Part shown: positions 30,660 through 39,149 of the stretch, in pieces | How the letters are laid out: every line of letters starts with the position of its first letter | How positions within the stretch are numbered: position 1 is the stretch's first letter | Source of the DNA: Polaromonas sp. JS666 | GTDB taxonomy: Bacteria > Pseudomonadota > Gammaproteobacteria > Burkholderiales > Burkholderiaceae_C | Assembly (NCBI RefSeq): GCF_900103405.1 | Contig: NZ_FNHX01000001.1 | Coordinates: forward strand, 859,447-923,446 | Direction of reading: 5' to 3' | DNA: 64,000 nt | Notes under the pieces: model-generated | Told to the model about the DNA's origin: nothing | The model's input: only the letters and a program-made list of their open reading frames with translations | The model's database searches: none | Translations under genes and position numbers: made by a program

Positions 30660-30694
30660 CTGTCACAGGCCTGTCGTCATCGCGCGCCTACGAT
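30660..30694 (+). promoter_or_regulatory. Pho box and -10 element of glpQ
   Basis: Two 7-base direct repeats, CTGTCAC (30660-30666) and CTGTCGT (30671-30677), are separated by exactly 4 bases, the spacing of a PhoB-binding Pho box. A -10-like TACGAT at 30689-30694 starts 11 bases after the second repeat, the normal distance for a PhoB-activated promoter lacking a -35. Confidence 0.7.
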
Positions 30695-30720
30695 CAGCCT
30701 TTTTAACTCAGGAAAATAAA

Positions 30721-31944
30721 ATGACCGTATTGACCCGCAAGGCCTTGACCATGAAGCATGGCGGCTTGCTCGCCCTCGTCTGCAGCAGCGTGTTGCTGGC
30801 CGCCTGCTCCTCTTCGGGCACGCCCTCGCAAGCCGGCCTCTCCACCCTCGACGGCAAGGCACCGCTGGTCATCGCGCACCGCGGCGCTTCAGGCTACATC
30901 CCTGAAGAAACGCTGGAAGCCTATGTGCGCGCCATCGAACTTGGCGCCGACGTGATCGAGATGGACCTGGTCGTGACCAAGGACGGCGTGCTGATGACGC
31001 GCCACGACCCCAACCTGGCCATCAGCACCGACGTGGCCAAACACCCCGAATTCGCCTCGCGCAAGAAGACCATCAAGGTTGACGGCGAGACCCAGACCGG
31101 CTGGTTCAGCGACGACTTCACGCTGGCCGAAATCCGCACCCTGGGCGCGGTCTCGACCGACGCCGAGCGCCCCCAGCAGTTCAACGGCCAGTACAAGGTG
31201 CCGACCTTCCAGGAAGTCGTGGACCTGGCCAAGGCCCAGTCCGCCAAGACCGGCCGCACCATTGCGATCTACCCCGAAACCAAGAACCCGAGCTACTTCC
31301 GCGAGCGCGGCCTGCCGATGGAAGACAAGCTGATCGCCATCATCAATGCCGCCGGCTGGAACAGCAAGACCGCGCCCATCTACGTGCAGTCCTTTGAACC
31401 GGGCAGCCTCAAGTACATGAAGAGCAAGGGCCTGAACACGCGCCTGATCCAGCTCATAGACGGCGACGGCATAGACCCCAAGACCGGCAAGGTGACCTTT
31501 GCCCTGCCCAGCGACCGCCCCTATGACTGGACCCTGGCCGGCGACAAGCGCTTCTTCGACGCCATGGTCACGCCCGCGGGCCTGGCCGAAATCAAGACCT
31601 ATGCCGACGGCATAGGCCCCTGGAAGCGCTACATCATCAGCACCAAGGGCACCATAGGCGCCGACGGCAAGCAGGTCGACATCAATGGCGACGGCAAGCT
31701 CAACGATGCCGACTCGACCTCGCTGCCCGCCACCAGCCTGGTGGCTGATGCGCACAAGGCCGGCTTGTTTGTCCACCCCTTCACCTTCCGCAATGAGCGC
31801 CGCCGCCTGGCCATCGACTACCAGGGCGACCCCAAGGCCGAGTACCTGGCCTTTTACCGCGCCGGCGTGGACGGCGTGTTCACTGACTTCACCGACACCG
31901 CGATTGCCGCGCGCACGCAGTACCTGAAGGAAGCCGGCCGCTAA
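30721..31944 (+). CDS. glpQ: Glycerophosphodiester phosphodiesterase, lipoprotein
   Basis: Hydrolyses glycerophosphodiesters to glycerol 3-phosphate and an alcohol. The 407-residue protein starts with a lipoprotein signal (lipobox LAAC, Cys29), so it is anchored in the periplasm. GDPD motifs: IAHRGASGYIPEETLEAY with catalytic His53-Arg54, EMDLVVTKDGVLMTRHDP with the metal ligands, and a C-terminal DGVFTDFTD. An unusual feature is DINGDGKLNDAD at about residues 320-331, an EF-hand-like calcium loop inserted between catalytic segments. The ATG has AGGA 8 bases upstream. The Pho box upstream points to induction by phosphate starvation. Confidence 0.94.
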   Translation: MTVLTRKALTMKHGGLLALVCSSVLLAACSSSGTPSQAGLSTLDGKAPLVIAHRGASGYIPEETLEAYVRAIELGADVIEMDLVVTKDGVLMTRHDPNLAISTDVAKHPEFASRKKTIKVDGETQTGWFSDDFTLAEIRTLGAVSTDAERPQQFNGQYKVPTFQEVVDLAKAQSAKTGRTIAIYPETKNPSYFRERGLPMEDKLIAIINAAGWNSKTAPIYVQSFEPGSLKYMKSKGLNTRLIQLIDGDGIDPKTGKVTFALPSDRPYDWTLAGDKRFFDAMVTPAGLAEIKTYADGIGPWKRYIISTKGTIGADGKQVDINGDGKLNDADSTSLPATSLVADAHKAGLFVHPFTFRNERRRLAIDYQGDPKAEYLAFYRAGVDGVFTDFTDTAIAARTQYLKEAGR

Positions 31945-31966
31945 GCCGCCCCCTTCATACGACGCG

Positions 31967-32003
31967 AGCCGCCTGCTCCCTTCCGGGAGCCAGGCGGCTT
32001 TTT
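31967..32003 (+). terminator. Terminator after glpQ
   Basis: AGCCGCCTG (31967-31975) plus CTCCC pairs with GGGAG plus CAGGCGGCT (ending 31999), one bulged C, loop TTCC, followed by five T. It stands 22 bases after the glpQ stop. Confidence 0.9.
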
Positions 32004-32072
32004 CTTTGGGACCGCGGCCGGTGTTTTCTCAAAATGAAACATCTTGCGGGCCGCGCTCCAGGGGGACTGGCT

Positions 32073-32094
32073 TATAGTGCTTTACGCAGCGTAA
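32073..32094 (+). promoter_or_regulatory. -10 box and palindrome upstream of frmA
   Basis: TATAGT at 32073-32078 is followed by the perfect palindrome TTACGC-A-GCGTAA at 32082-32094, which would overlap the transcription start. It is a candidate operator for a formaldehyde-responsive regulator; no regulator gene is adjacent, and no good -35 at standard spacing is visible. Confidence 0.35.
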
Positions 32095-32143
32095 TGCAGC
32101 GCAACGCGCCTTCGCCCACCTCTCCAACACAAGCCTTCTCACC

Positions 32144-33250
32144 ATGAAAACCAAAGCCGCCGTCGCCTGGAAATCAGGCCAGCCCCTGACGATTGAAACC
32201 GTGGACCTGCAAGGCCCAAAGTTCGGCGAGGTGCTCGTCGAGATCAAGGCCACCGGCATCTGCCATACCGACTACTACACACTCTCGGGCGCCGACCCCG
32301 AAGGCATCTTCCCGGCCATCCTGGGCCATGAAGGCGCGGGCATCGTGGTCGACGTAGGCCCCGGCGTGACCACCCTCAAAAAAGGCGACCACGTCATCCC
32401 GCTCTACACGCCCGAATGCCGGCAGTGCAAGTTCTGCCTCTCGCGCAAGACCAATCTGTGCCAACTGATACGCGGCACCCAGGGCAAGGGCCTGATGCCC
32501 GACGCCACCAGCCGCTTCAGCCTGGACGGCAAGCCCATCTTCCACTACATGGGCACCTCCACTTTCAGCAACTACACGGTCGCGCCCGAAATCTCGCTGG
32601 CCAAGATCCGTGAGGACGCGCCCTTCGACAAGGTCTGCTACATCGGCTGCGGCGTGACCACCGGCATAGGCGCGGTGCTCTTCACCGCCAGGGTCGAAGC
32701 CGGCGCCAACGTTGTGGTGTTCGGCCTGGGCGGCATAGGCCTCAATGTGATCCAGGGCGCGAAGATGGTGGGCGCCGACAAAATCATAGGCGTGGACATC
32801 AACCCCGCGCGGCAGGAAATGGCGCGCAAATTCGGCATGACGCATTTCATTAACCCGAAAGAAACCGAGAACGTGGTCGACGCCATCGTGCAGCTGACCG
32901 ACGGCGGCGCCGACTACAGCTTTGAATGCATAGGCAACACCAAGGTCATGCGCCAGGCGCTGGAATGCACCCACAAGGGCTGGGGCCGCAGCATCATCAT
33001 TGGCGTGGCCGAAGCCGGTGCCGAGATCAGCACCCGGCCCTTCCAGCTCGTCACCGGCCGCAAATGGGAAGGCTCGGCCTTCGGCGGCGCGCGCGGCCGC
33101 ACCGACGTGCCCAAGATTGTTGATTGGTACATGGAAGGCAAGATCAACATCGACGACCTGATCACGCACACCATGCCACTGGAGGACATCAACAAGGGTT
33201 TCGACTTAATGAAAAGCGGCGAATCTATCCGCGGCGTGGTCCTGTACTGA
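32144..33250 (+). CDS. frmA: S-(hydroxymethyl)glutathione dehydrogenase / class III alcohol dehydrogenase
   Basis: Oxidises the formaldehyde-glutathione adduct to S-formylglutathione with NAD+. The 368-residue protein is a zinc alcohol dehydrogenase of class [21 protein letters not shown] with the catalytic zinc Cys, [16 protein letters not shown], the structural-zinc cluster [15 protein letters not shown], and the nucleotide fold [21 protein letters not shown]. Length and motifs match FrmA/AdhC. The next gene, 5 bases downstream, encodes S-formylglutathione hydrolase, completing the detoxification pathway to formate. Confidence 0.97.
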   Translation: MKTKAAVAWKSGQPLTIETVDLQGPKFGEVLVEIKATGICHTDYYTLSGADPEGIFPAILGHEGAGIVVDVGPGVTTLKKGDHVIPLYTPECRQCKFCLSRKTNLCQLIRGTQGKGLMPDATSRFSLDGKPIFHYMGTSTFSNYTVAPEISLAKIREDAPFDKVCYIGCGVTTGIGAVLFTARVEAGANVVVFGLGGIGLNVIQGAKMVGADKIIGVDINPARQEMARKFGMTHFINPKETENVVDAIVQLTDGGADYSFECIGNTKVMRQALECTHKGWGRSIIIGVAEAGAEISTRPFQLVTGRKWEGSAFGGARGRTDVPKIVDWYMEGKINIDDLITHTMPLEDINKGFDLMKSGESIRGVVLY

Positions 33251-33255
33251 GCGGC

Positions 33256-34128
33256 ATGGCAAGCACACCCGAACTCCTCAGCGAACACGGCTGCTTCGGC
33301 GGCCTGCAGCGCTTTTACCAGCACGGCTCGCGCGAGATCGGCCTTCCAATGAAGTTCTCGGTGTTCCTCCCGCCGCAGGCCGCGGCCGGGCAGAAGGTGC
33401 CCTTTCTGGTCTACCTCGCGGGCCTGACCTGCACCGAAGAGACCTTCATGGTCAAAGCTGGCGCACAGCGCCTGGCGGCCGAACTGGGACTGGCCCTGGT
33501 CACGCCCGATACCAGCCCGCGCGGGGCAGGCATTGCCGGCGAAACCGAGAGCTGGGACTTTGGCGTGGGAGCGGGCTTTTACCTCGACGCCTCGCAGGCT
33601 CCATGGTCACGGCACTACCGCATGGAGAGCTACATCACGGCGGAGCTGCTGCCGCTGCTGGCCGGTACCCTGCCGCTTGACGCGGCGCGCATTGGCCTCT
33701 TCGGCCATTCCATGGGCGGCCACGGTGCGCTGACACTCGCGCTCAGGCATCCGGACCTGTTCAAGTCGGTCTCGGCCTTTGCGCCCATCTGCGCACCCAG
33801 CCAGTGCCCCTGGGGGCGCAAGGCTTTCACCGGTTATCTCGGCAGCGATGAATCAAGCTGGGCAGAGCATGACGCCACCGCCTTGATGAGCCTCATGCCC
33901 GCCGCGCCCTACCCCGGCGGCATACGCATAGACCAGGGCCTGGCCGACAAATTCCTCGCTGAACAGCTGTACCCCGAGCTGTTTGAAGCCGCCTGCGCCA
34001 AGGCCGGCCAGCCGCTGCAACTGCACCGCCATGCGGGCTACGACCACGGCTATTACTTCATCGCGAGCTTCATGGCTGAACACCTGCACCACCATGCGCG
34101 GCAACTGGGTTTGACGGCCCGGGCTTAA
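33256..34128 (+). CDS. frmB: S-formylglutathione hydrolase
   Basis: Hydrolyses S-formylglutathione to formate and glutathione. The 290-residue esterase-D-type serine hydrolase shows SVFLPPQ, YLAGLTCTEETFMVKAGAQR, the nucleophile elbow GHSMGGHGAL, and the catalytic Asp and His regions, ending HRHAGYDHGYYFIASFMAEHLHHHA. I start at the ATG at 33256, 5 bases after the frmA stop; the gene is certainly translated from the same transcript. Also known as fghA in other bacteria. Confidence 0.96.
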   Translation: MASTPELLSEHGCFGGLQRFYQHGSREIGLPMKFSVFLPPQAAAGQKVPFLVYLAGLTCTEETFMVKAGAQRLAAELGLALVTPDTSPRGAGIAGETESWDFGVGAGFYLDASQAPWSRHYRMESYITAELLPLLAGTLPLDAARIGLFGHSMGGHGALTLALRHPDLFKSVSAFAPICAPSQCPWGRKAFTGYLGSDESSWAEHDATALMSLMPAAPYPGGIRIDQGLADKFLAEQLYPELFEAACAKAGQPLQLHRHAGYDHGYYFIASFMAEHLHHHARQLGLTARA

Positions 34129-34151
34129 GGGCCCCATAAGCCCACGACCCC

Positions 34152-34157
34152 TACAAT
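34152..34157 (+). promoter_or_regulatory. -10 box of the eptA-like gene, probably leaderless
   Basis: TACAAT ends 8 bases before the ATG at 34166, in the context CCCCTACAATCC that also precedes the HxlR gene at 26101. The transcript would begin at, or one base before, the start codon, and no Shine-Dalgarno is visible. Confidence 0.45.
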
Positions 34158-34165
34158 CCAGCGCT

Positions 34166-35848
34166 ATGCCGCTGCAAGCCCCGCCCGACGCCGGAACCCT
34201 TCCCCGCCCACCCCATCAACCCGCTCGCGGCATGCGCCCACTGTGGCTGGTGGTGCTGGCCAGCATCTGGATCGCCACCGTGTGCAACGTCGCGCTGTGG
34301 CGCGAGCTGTTCCGCCTGCCTGGTCTGAACGGCGGCCAGGCCGCCGTCATCAGCGTCGCGCTGGTGCTGGTGATCACGCTGGCCACCACGGCCCTGCTCA
34401 GCCTGCTGGCCTGGCGCTGGACGCTCAAGCCGGCCATCACCCTGTTCCTGCTCGCTGCGGCCTTCGGCGCCTATTTCATGATGGCCTACGGCGTGGTCAT
34501 CGACAAGACCATGATGGTCAACACCCTGCAGACCGATGTACGCGAAACCCGCGACCTGCTGAACTGGCGTTTACTGGCCACGGTGCTGGTGCTGGCGGTG
34601 CTGCCGCTGGTGCTGCTGTGGCGGCAGAAAGTCAGGCGGGCCAGTGCCGCACGGCAGCTGCTGGGCAACTTCGCCACGCTGGCCGGCACCTCCGTGCTGC
34701 TGGTGCTGGTGGTGTTCCTGTTTTTCCAGAGCATCGCCTCGGTCATGCGCAACTACACCCATGTGCGCTACCTGATCAACCCGCTCAATTCCTTTTACGC
34801 ACTGGGCGCCATCGCGGCCAAGCCCTTCCAGCGCGACGAGTCCATGGTGCTGCCGCTCGGCGAAGACGCCAAACTGGGCGCCAGCTACAGCGCGCAAAAC
34901 AAGCCGCCGCTGCTGCTGTTGGTGCTGGGCGAGACGGCGCGCAGCGGCAATTTCTCGCTCAACGGCTACAACCGCCCCACCAACCCGCTGCTGGCCAAAG
35001 AGAACGTGGTGAGCCTGCGCAACGCCTGGTCCTGCGGCACCAGCACGGCCGCTTCCGTGCCCTGCATGTTTTCCCATTTCGGACGCGAGGCCTATGACTC
35101 GCGGCCGGCCAACTACGAAGGCCTGCTCGACGTGCTGCAGCGCGCCGGCCTTGCCGTGCTCTGGATAGACAACCAGTCGGGTTGCAAGGGCGTGTGCGAC
35201 CGGGTTCCCAACGTCAACACGGTGCAGCTCCAGGTACCCGGCCTGTGCGACAGCGGCGAATGTTTTGACGAGGTGATGCTGCGCGGCATCGACGAGCGCA
35301 TCGCCGCGTTGCCCCCCGAGCGCCGCGCCAAAGGCGTGGTGGTGGTGATGCACCAGATGGGCGGCCACGGCCCGGCTTATTACAAACGCTCGCCGCAAGC
35401 CGTGAAAAAATTCCTGCCCGAGTGCGCCGACAACGCGCTGCAAAGCTGCAGCAAGGAAGGCCTCGTCAATGCCTACGACAACAGCATCGTCTACACCGAC
35501 CAGCTGCTGGCCTCCTCCATCCAGTGGCTCAAGGCGCAGGAAGCGCGCAGCGCGCCCGCCCTGCTCTACCTGGCCGACCACGGCGAATCGCTGGGCGAGA
35601 ACAACCTCTACCTGCACGGCATGCCCTATGGCATCGCGCCCGACGTGCAAAAGCGCGTGCCCTGGATCACATGGCTGTCGCCCGGCTTCGAGCAGCGCAG
35701 CAAGCTGAGCACGGCCTGCCTCAAACAGCAACTCGATACGCCTGTCAGCCACGACAACTACTTTCATTCGGTGCTGGGCCTGATGAATGTGCAGACCAGC
35801 GTCTACAAATCCGCGCTCGACATCTACGCGCGCTGCGCCAAACCCTGA
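34166..35848 (+). CDS. eptA: Phosphoethanolamine transferase (EptA/lipid A type)
   Basis: Inner-membrane enzyme with a periplasmic sulfatase-fold domain that transfers phosphoethanolamine to lipid A or another cell-surface glycan. The 560-residue protein has five transmembrane helices in the first 190 residues. The catalytic domain begins at LLVLGETARSGNFSLNGYNRPTNP; CGTSTAASVPCMFS near residue 291 contains the nucleophilic Thr, and LADHGESLGENNLYLHG near 469 has zinc ligands. Paired Cys typical of EptA disulfides are present (NAWSCGTS, CKGVCD, CDSGECFD, PECADNALQSC). The acceptor cannot be told from sequence; EptA, EptB and EptC are close relatives. Confidence 0.92.
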   Translation: MPLQAPPDAGTLPRPPHQPARGMRPLWLVVLASIWIATVCNVALWRELFRLPGLNGGQAAVISVALVLVITLATTALLSLLAWRWTLKPAITLFLLAAAFGAYFMMAYGVVIDKTMMVNTLQTDVRETRDLLNWRLLATVLVLAVLPLVLLWRQKVRRASAARQLLGNFATLAGTSVLLVLVVFLFFQSIASVMRNYTHVRYLINPLNSFYALGAIAAKPFQRDESMVLPLGEDAKLGASYSAQNKPPLLLLVLGETARSGNFSLNGYNRPTNPLLAKENVVSLRNAWSCGTSTAASVPCMFSHFGREAYDSRPANYEGLLDVLQRAGLAVLWIDNQSGCKGVCDRVPNVNTVQLQVPGLCDSGECFDEVMLRGIDERIAALPPERRAKGVVVVMHQMGGHGPAYYKRSPQAVKKFLPECADNALQSCSKEGLVNAYDNSIVYTDQLLASSIQWLKAQEARSAPALLYLADHGESLGENNLYLHGMPYGIAPDVQKRVPWITWLSPGFEQRSKLSTACLKQQLDTPVSHDNYFHSVLGLMNVQTSVYKSALDIYARCAKP

Positions 35849-35980
35849 GCATCTTCTCAGCAACGTCGACCATCACCAGATGCCATGTAGGGCTTTAAAG
35901 GCCCGCCATGCATCCGCCTGGCGATGCGCCTAATATTCACATTTCATCTCAATAACAATTCTCTTATGCAAGGGTTGAAT

Positions 35981-36763
35981 ATGAATATTCGCAAGGCCGT
36001 CGCCTCCGCACTCCTTCTGACACTCGCTTTCGGCGCCAGCGCCGCCGACCTGCTGGACACCGTCAAGCAGCGCGGCACGCTCAAGGTGGCCCTCGAAGGC
36101 ACCTATCCCCCGTTCAATTACAAGGAAGGCGGCCAGCTCGCCGGCTTTGAAGTCGAGCTGGCCAATGCCCTGGCGCAAAAGCTGGGCGTGAAGGCCGAGT
36201 TCTCGACCAGCGAATGGAGCGCCATCCTGGCCGGCCTGCAAGCCGGCAAGTACGACGTGGTGATCAACCAGGTCGGCATCACCGACAAACGCAAGGAGAC
36301 TTTTGATTTCTCCGAGCCCTACACCATCTCGGCGCCGCAGCTGATCATCCGCAAGGACGAAAAGCGCGAATTCAAATCGCTGGCCGACCTCAAGGGCAAA
36401 AAGTTGGGCCTGGGCCAAGGCACCAACTACGCCGACATCGCTAAAAAGGTCGGCGGCATAGACGTCAAGACCTATCCCGGCGCGCAGGAGTATTTGCAGG
36501 ACCTGGCACTGGGCCGCATCGACGCGGCACTGAACGACAGCCTCTTGATCCCCTACATCGTCAAGCAGACCAAGCTGCCGCTCAAGCCGGGCGCACCCGT
36601 GGGCGACCTGGAAAAATCCGGCATTCCCTTCGTCAAGAACAATCCCAAGTTCAAAGCCGCCCTCGACAAGGCACTGGCCGACCTGCAGGCCGACGGCAGC
36701 TTCGCGAAAATCTCCACCAAGTGGTTTGACCGCGACGTGAGCAAGCCGCCTGTCGCAAAGTAA
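35981..36763 (+). CDS. tcyJ: Amino-acid ABC transporter receptor, cystine-binding type
   Basis: Periplasmic binding protein of 260 residues with signal peptide ending AFGASA. It resembles the cystine receptor TcyJ/FliY: TVKQRGTLKVALEGTYPPFNYKEGGQLAGFEVELANALAQKLG, DVVINQVGITDKRKETFDFSEPYTIS and GTNYADIAKKVGGIDVKTYPGAQEYLQDLALGRIDAAL. The ATG at 35981 starts the signal peptide; the longer frame from 35924 has no logic. The permease gene follows after a terminator-like hairpin. The cystine assignment is by resemblance and not certain; other polar amino acids are possible. Confidence 0.88.
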   Translation: MNIRKAVASALLLTLAFGASAADLLDTVKQRGTLKVALEGTYPPFNYKEGGQLAGFEVELANALAQKLGVKAEFSTSEWSAILAGLQAGKYDVVINQVGITDKRKETFDFSEPYTISAPQLIIRKDEKREFKSLADLKGKKLGLGQGTNYADIAKKVGGIDVKTYPGAQEYLQDLALGRIDAALNDSLLIPYIVKQTKLPLKPGAPVGDLEKSGIPFVKNNPKFKAALDKALADLQADGSFAKISTKWFDRDVSKPPVAK

Positions 36764-36811
36764 TCGAAGTAACATCAATCCAGCCGCGCGCCTTCCTTCG
36801 GCGCCTGAAAC

Positions 36812-36840
36812 ACCCCGGCGCGCAGCCGGGGTTTTTATTT
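36812..36840 (+). terminator. Partial terminator between ABC receptor and permease
   Basis: ACCCCGGC (36812-36819) pairs with GCCGGGGT (36825-36832) followed by TTTTATTT. It sits 48 bases after the receptor stop and 16 bases before the permease start, so it should cut down, but not abolish, permease transcription. Confidence 0.85.
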
Positions 36841-36855
36841 GTGGAGACCCCCATC

Positions 36856-37524
36856 ATGGACTTGTCTGGCTTGACCTCTTTGCTGCGCGACGCGCTGCCC
36901 TTGATGCTCAAGGGCGCCGCATGGACGCTGTTGCTGGCCGTCGCATCGATTTTTTTCGGCGCCATCGTCGGTACCTTTGTGGCCATCACGCGGCTGGCCA
37001 AGGTGCCGGGGTTGTCGCAGTTCGCGGCGCTGTATGTCAGCTGCATGCGCGGCACGCCGCTGCTGGTGCAGCTCTTTGTCATCTACTTCGGCCTGCCCAG
37101 CATAGGCATACAGTTCGACCCCATCAGCGCCGGCATCCTGGGCCTGAGCCTCAACGTGGGCGCCTACCTGTCGGAAACGATTCGCGGTGCGATCAACGGC
37201 GTGGAGCACGGCCAGTGGAACGCGGCCCGCAGCCTGGGCCTCACGCAGGTGCAGACCCTGCGCTACGTGATTGGCCCGCAGGCCTTGAGGCTGGCCGTGC
37301 CCAGCCTGTCCAACAGCCTGATCAGCCTGATCAAGGACACCTCCCTGGTCTCGGTGATCGCCGTCGGCGAGCTGATGCTGGCCACCAAGGAAGTGATCGC
37401 CACCACCTTCCAGCCCTTCCCGCTGTACCTGGCGGCGGCGGGCATTTACTGGGCCATGAGCGCCACTTTTGAGAAGCTGCAGAGCAAGCTTGAAGTGCAG
37501 CTGAACCGCAGCTATCTGCGCTAG
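36856..37524 (+). CDS. tcyL: Amino-acid ABC transporter permease, cystine type
   Basis: Inner-membrane permease of 222 residues of the His/Glu/Gln/Arg opine family. It has the typical hydrophobic segments and the EAA-loop LNVGAYLSETIRGAINGVEHGQWNAARSLGLTQVQTLRYVIGPQALR that docks the ATPase. I prefer the ATG at 36856, which has GGAG about 10 bases upstream, over the GTG at 36841. It pairs with the receptor gene upstream. No ATPase gene follows: the next gene runs the other way, so the ATP-binding subunit must be elsewhere. Confidence 0.93.
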   Translation: MDLSGLTSLLRDALPLMLKGAAWTLLLAVASIFFGAIVGTFVAITRLAKVPGLSQFAALYVSCMRGTPLLVQLFVIYFGLPSIGIQFDPISAGILGLSLNVGAYLSETIRGAINGVEHGQWNAARSLGLTQVQTLRYVIGPQALRLAVPSLSNSLISLIKDTSLVSVIAVGELMLATKEVIATTFQPFPLYLAAAGIYWAMSATFEKLQSKLEVQLNRSYLR

Positions 37525-37537
37525 AAATTGGATCGCT

Positions 37538-37969
37538 TCAGTTCTCGCTGATCAGTCCGCTCTGCAGCGCCTGCTCCTGGTTCCTGAAAATCGCCATCGC
37601 CGTCAACATACGCCTGAAGCCCAGCTTGCGGTAAAACGGCTCCTTGCCGGCCACCGCATAGAGGATGATCTTCTTGTGGCCCTTCGAGAGGCCGACCAGC
37701 GAGGCAACAATCTCCTTGCCCAGGCCCACGCCCTGGTGCTTCGGGTGCACCGCGATGTCGCAGATATACGAGCAGTCCATGCCGTCGGCCAGCGCGCGGC
37801 CCGCACCAACCAGCTGGCCGCCCTCGTACACAAAACTTTTGAACAGGCTGTTGGAGAACACGACTTTCAGGTCCGCCGGTTTCTTCTCGCCCAAAGGGGC
37901 GATCCGGTAAAGATGCGAGAGCGCGTCCCAGTCCACGCCCTCCGATGAATGTTTCCATTCGAATGCCAA
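37538..37969 (-). CDS. GNAT-family N-acetyltransferase
   Basis: Acetyltransferase of 143 residues. The acetyl-CoA-binding motif A appears as YICDIAVHPKHQGVGLGKEIVASLVGL, with the preceding strand LVGAGRALADG and the C-terminal YAVAGKEPFYRKLGFRRM. I chose the TTG at 37969: it is preceded by AAGGAG at the right spacing, whereas the frame's ATG at 38059 lies beyond the stop of the upstream gene and has no ribosome site. A TATAGT -10-like box lies upstream at 37996-38001. The substrate is unknown; the family ranges from polyamines and antibiotics to protein N-termini. Confidence 0.85.
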   Translation of the reverse strand: MAFEWKHSSEGVDWDALSHLYRIAPLGEKKPADLKVVFSNSLFKSFVYEGGQLVGAGRALADGMDCSYICDIAVHPKHQGVGLGKEIVASLVGLSKGHKKIILYAVAGKEPFYRKLGFRRMLTAMAIFRNQEQALQSGLISEN

Positions 37970-38030
37970 GATGAACTCCTTCAATGTTGGGCTTGCACTA
38001 TAGCCCTCGCGACCCCAAGCTGCCGGGCCG

Positions 38031-39119
38031 TCAGAACAGATTGCCCTGCCCCGCAGCACCCGGCGGCCTGAAGCGGCTCAAGTCCAGCTCCACACGCTGC
38101 CGGTTAAAACCCAGGCGCTTGCAGCATTTCTCAAAGCGCTGCTTGATCAGGTCGGCCCACAGGCCGTAGCCCTTCATGCGCGAGGCGAAATCGCTGTCGT
38201 AGTCTTTGCCGCCGCGCATCTCCTGGATGCGCGCCATGATGCGCGCGGCGCGCTGAGGGTAGTGCAGCTCCAGCCATTCCTTGAAGAGGGGCGCCACTTC
38301 CCAGGGCAGGCGGATCACCGTGTAAAACGCCGAACGCGCGCCGGCCTCCCAGGCGGCTTCCAGTACCTGCTCCATGTCCTCGTTCACAAAGGGAATCTGC
38401 GGCGCCACGCTCACGCCCACAGGCACGCCGTGCTCGGCCAGGGTGCGCAAGGTGCGCAGGCGGCGGTGCGGCGCCGCGGCGCGTGGCTCCAGCTTGCGCG
38501 CAAGCTCGCCGTCCAGCGTGGTGATGGTGATGTACACGGCGGCCAGCTTGTCGGCCGCCAGCGGAGCGATCAGGTCCAGGTCGCGCTCCACGCCGCTGGA
38601 TTTGGTGATCAAAGAAAACGGATGGCAGGTATCGCGCATCACCTCGATCAGGCCGCGCGTGAGCCGCAGCTCGCGCTCGGCCGGCTGGTAGCAGTCGGTG
38701 CCCGAGCCTATGTTGAGCAGGCGTGGCACATAGCTGCGCTTGCCCAGGTCGGCGCGCAAGGCCTCGGCGATATTGCGCTTGGCGATGATCTTGGTTTCGA
38801 AGTCCAGGCCCGGCGAAAGATTGAGGTAACTGTGCGTGGGCCGCGCATAGCAGTACACGCAGCCATGCTCGCAACCCCGGTAGGGATTGATGCTGTAGTC
38901 AAAAAAGATGTCCGGCGAGTCGTTGCGCACAATGGCACTGCGGGCATCTTCCATCGTCACCGTGGTTTCCAGCCGCGGCGCCTCGCCCACCATTCCCTCT
39001 TCCAGCGTGCCCCAGCCGTCGTCCCAGGCCGTGCGCACGTCTTTTTCAAACCGGTGCGCGATGCGCGTGGCGGTGCCGCGGCCCTTGATGGCGTGCAGGG
39101 GGATGGTGGCTTCGGACAT
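38031..39119 (-). CDS. Radical SAM protein of the PA0069/SplB-like family
   Basis: Iron-sulfur radical SAM protein of 362 residues. The cluster motif is Cys83-x3-Cys87-x2-Cys90 (CEHGCVYC), preceded by INPYRG and followed by YARPTHSYL. Later segments NIGSGTDCYQPAE, ITKSSGVERDLDLIAPLA and VSVAPQIPFVNEDMEQVLEAAWEAGA are characteristic of the PA0069 group, related to spore photoproduct lyase. Function is not established. A consensus LexA box sits 10 bases before the ATG, so the gene is SOS-regulated, consistent with a DNA-damage role. I recall PA0069 itself being reported in the LexA regulon of P. aeruginosa. Confidence 0.9.
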   Translation of the reverse strand: MSEATIPLHAIKGRGTATRIAHRFEKDVRTAWDDGWGTLEEGMVGEAPRLETTVTMEDARSAIVRNDSPDIFFDYSINPYRGCEHGCVYCYARPTHSYLNLSPGLDFETKIIAKRNIAEALRADLGKRSYVPRLLNIGSGTDCYQPAERELRLTRGLIEVMRDTCHPFSLITKSSGVERDLDLIAPLAADKLAAVYITITTLDGELARKLEPRAAAPHRRLRTLRTLAEHGVPVGVSVAPQIPFVNEDMEQVLEAAWEAGARSAFYTVIRLPWEVAPLFKEWLELHYPQRAARIMARIQEMRGGKDYDSDFASRMKGYGLWADLIKQRFEKCCKRLGFNRQRVELDLSRFRPPGAAGQGNLF

Positions 39120-39129
39120 GATACTTAAA

Positions 39130-39149
39130 TACTGTATTTATATACAGTA
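39130..39149 (-). promoter_or_regulatory. LexA (SOS) box
   Basis: CTGT-N8-ACAG inside an extended palindrome TACTGT...ACAGTA, with A/T-only central bases. It agrees with the gamma/betaproteobacterial LexA consensus at all eight core bases and lies 10 bases upstream of the radical SAM start codon at 39119, overlapping the expected promoter. It also lies upstream of the divergent methyltransferase gene (start 39310). Confidence 0.92.
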
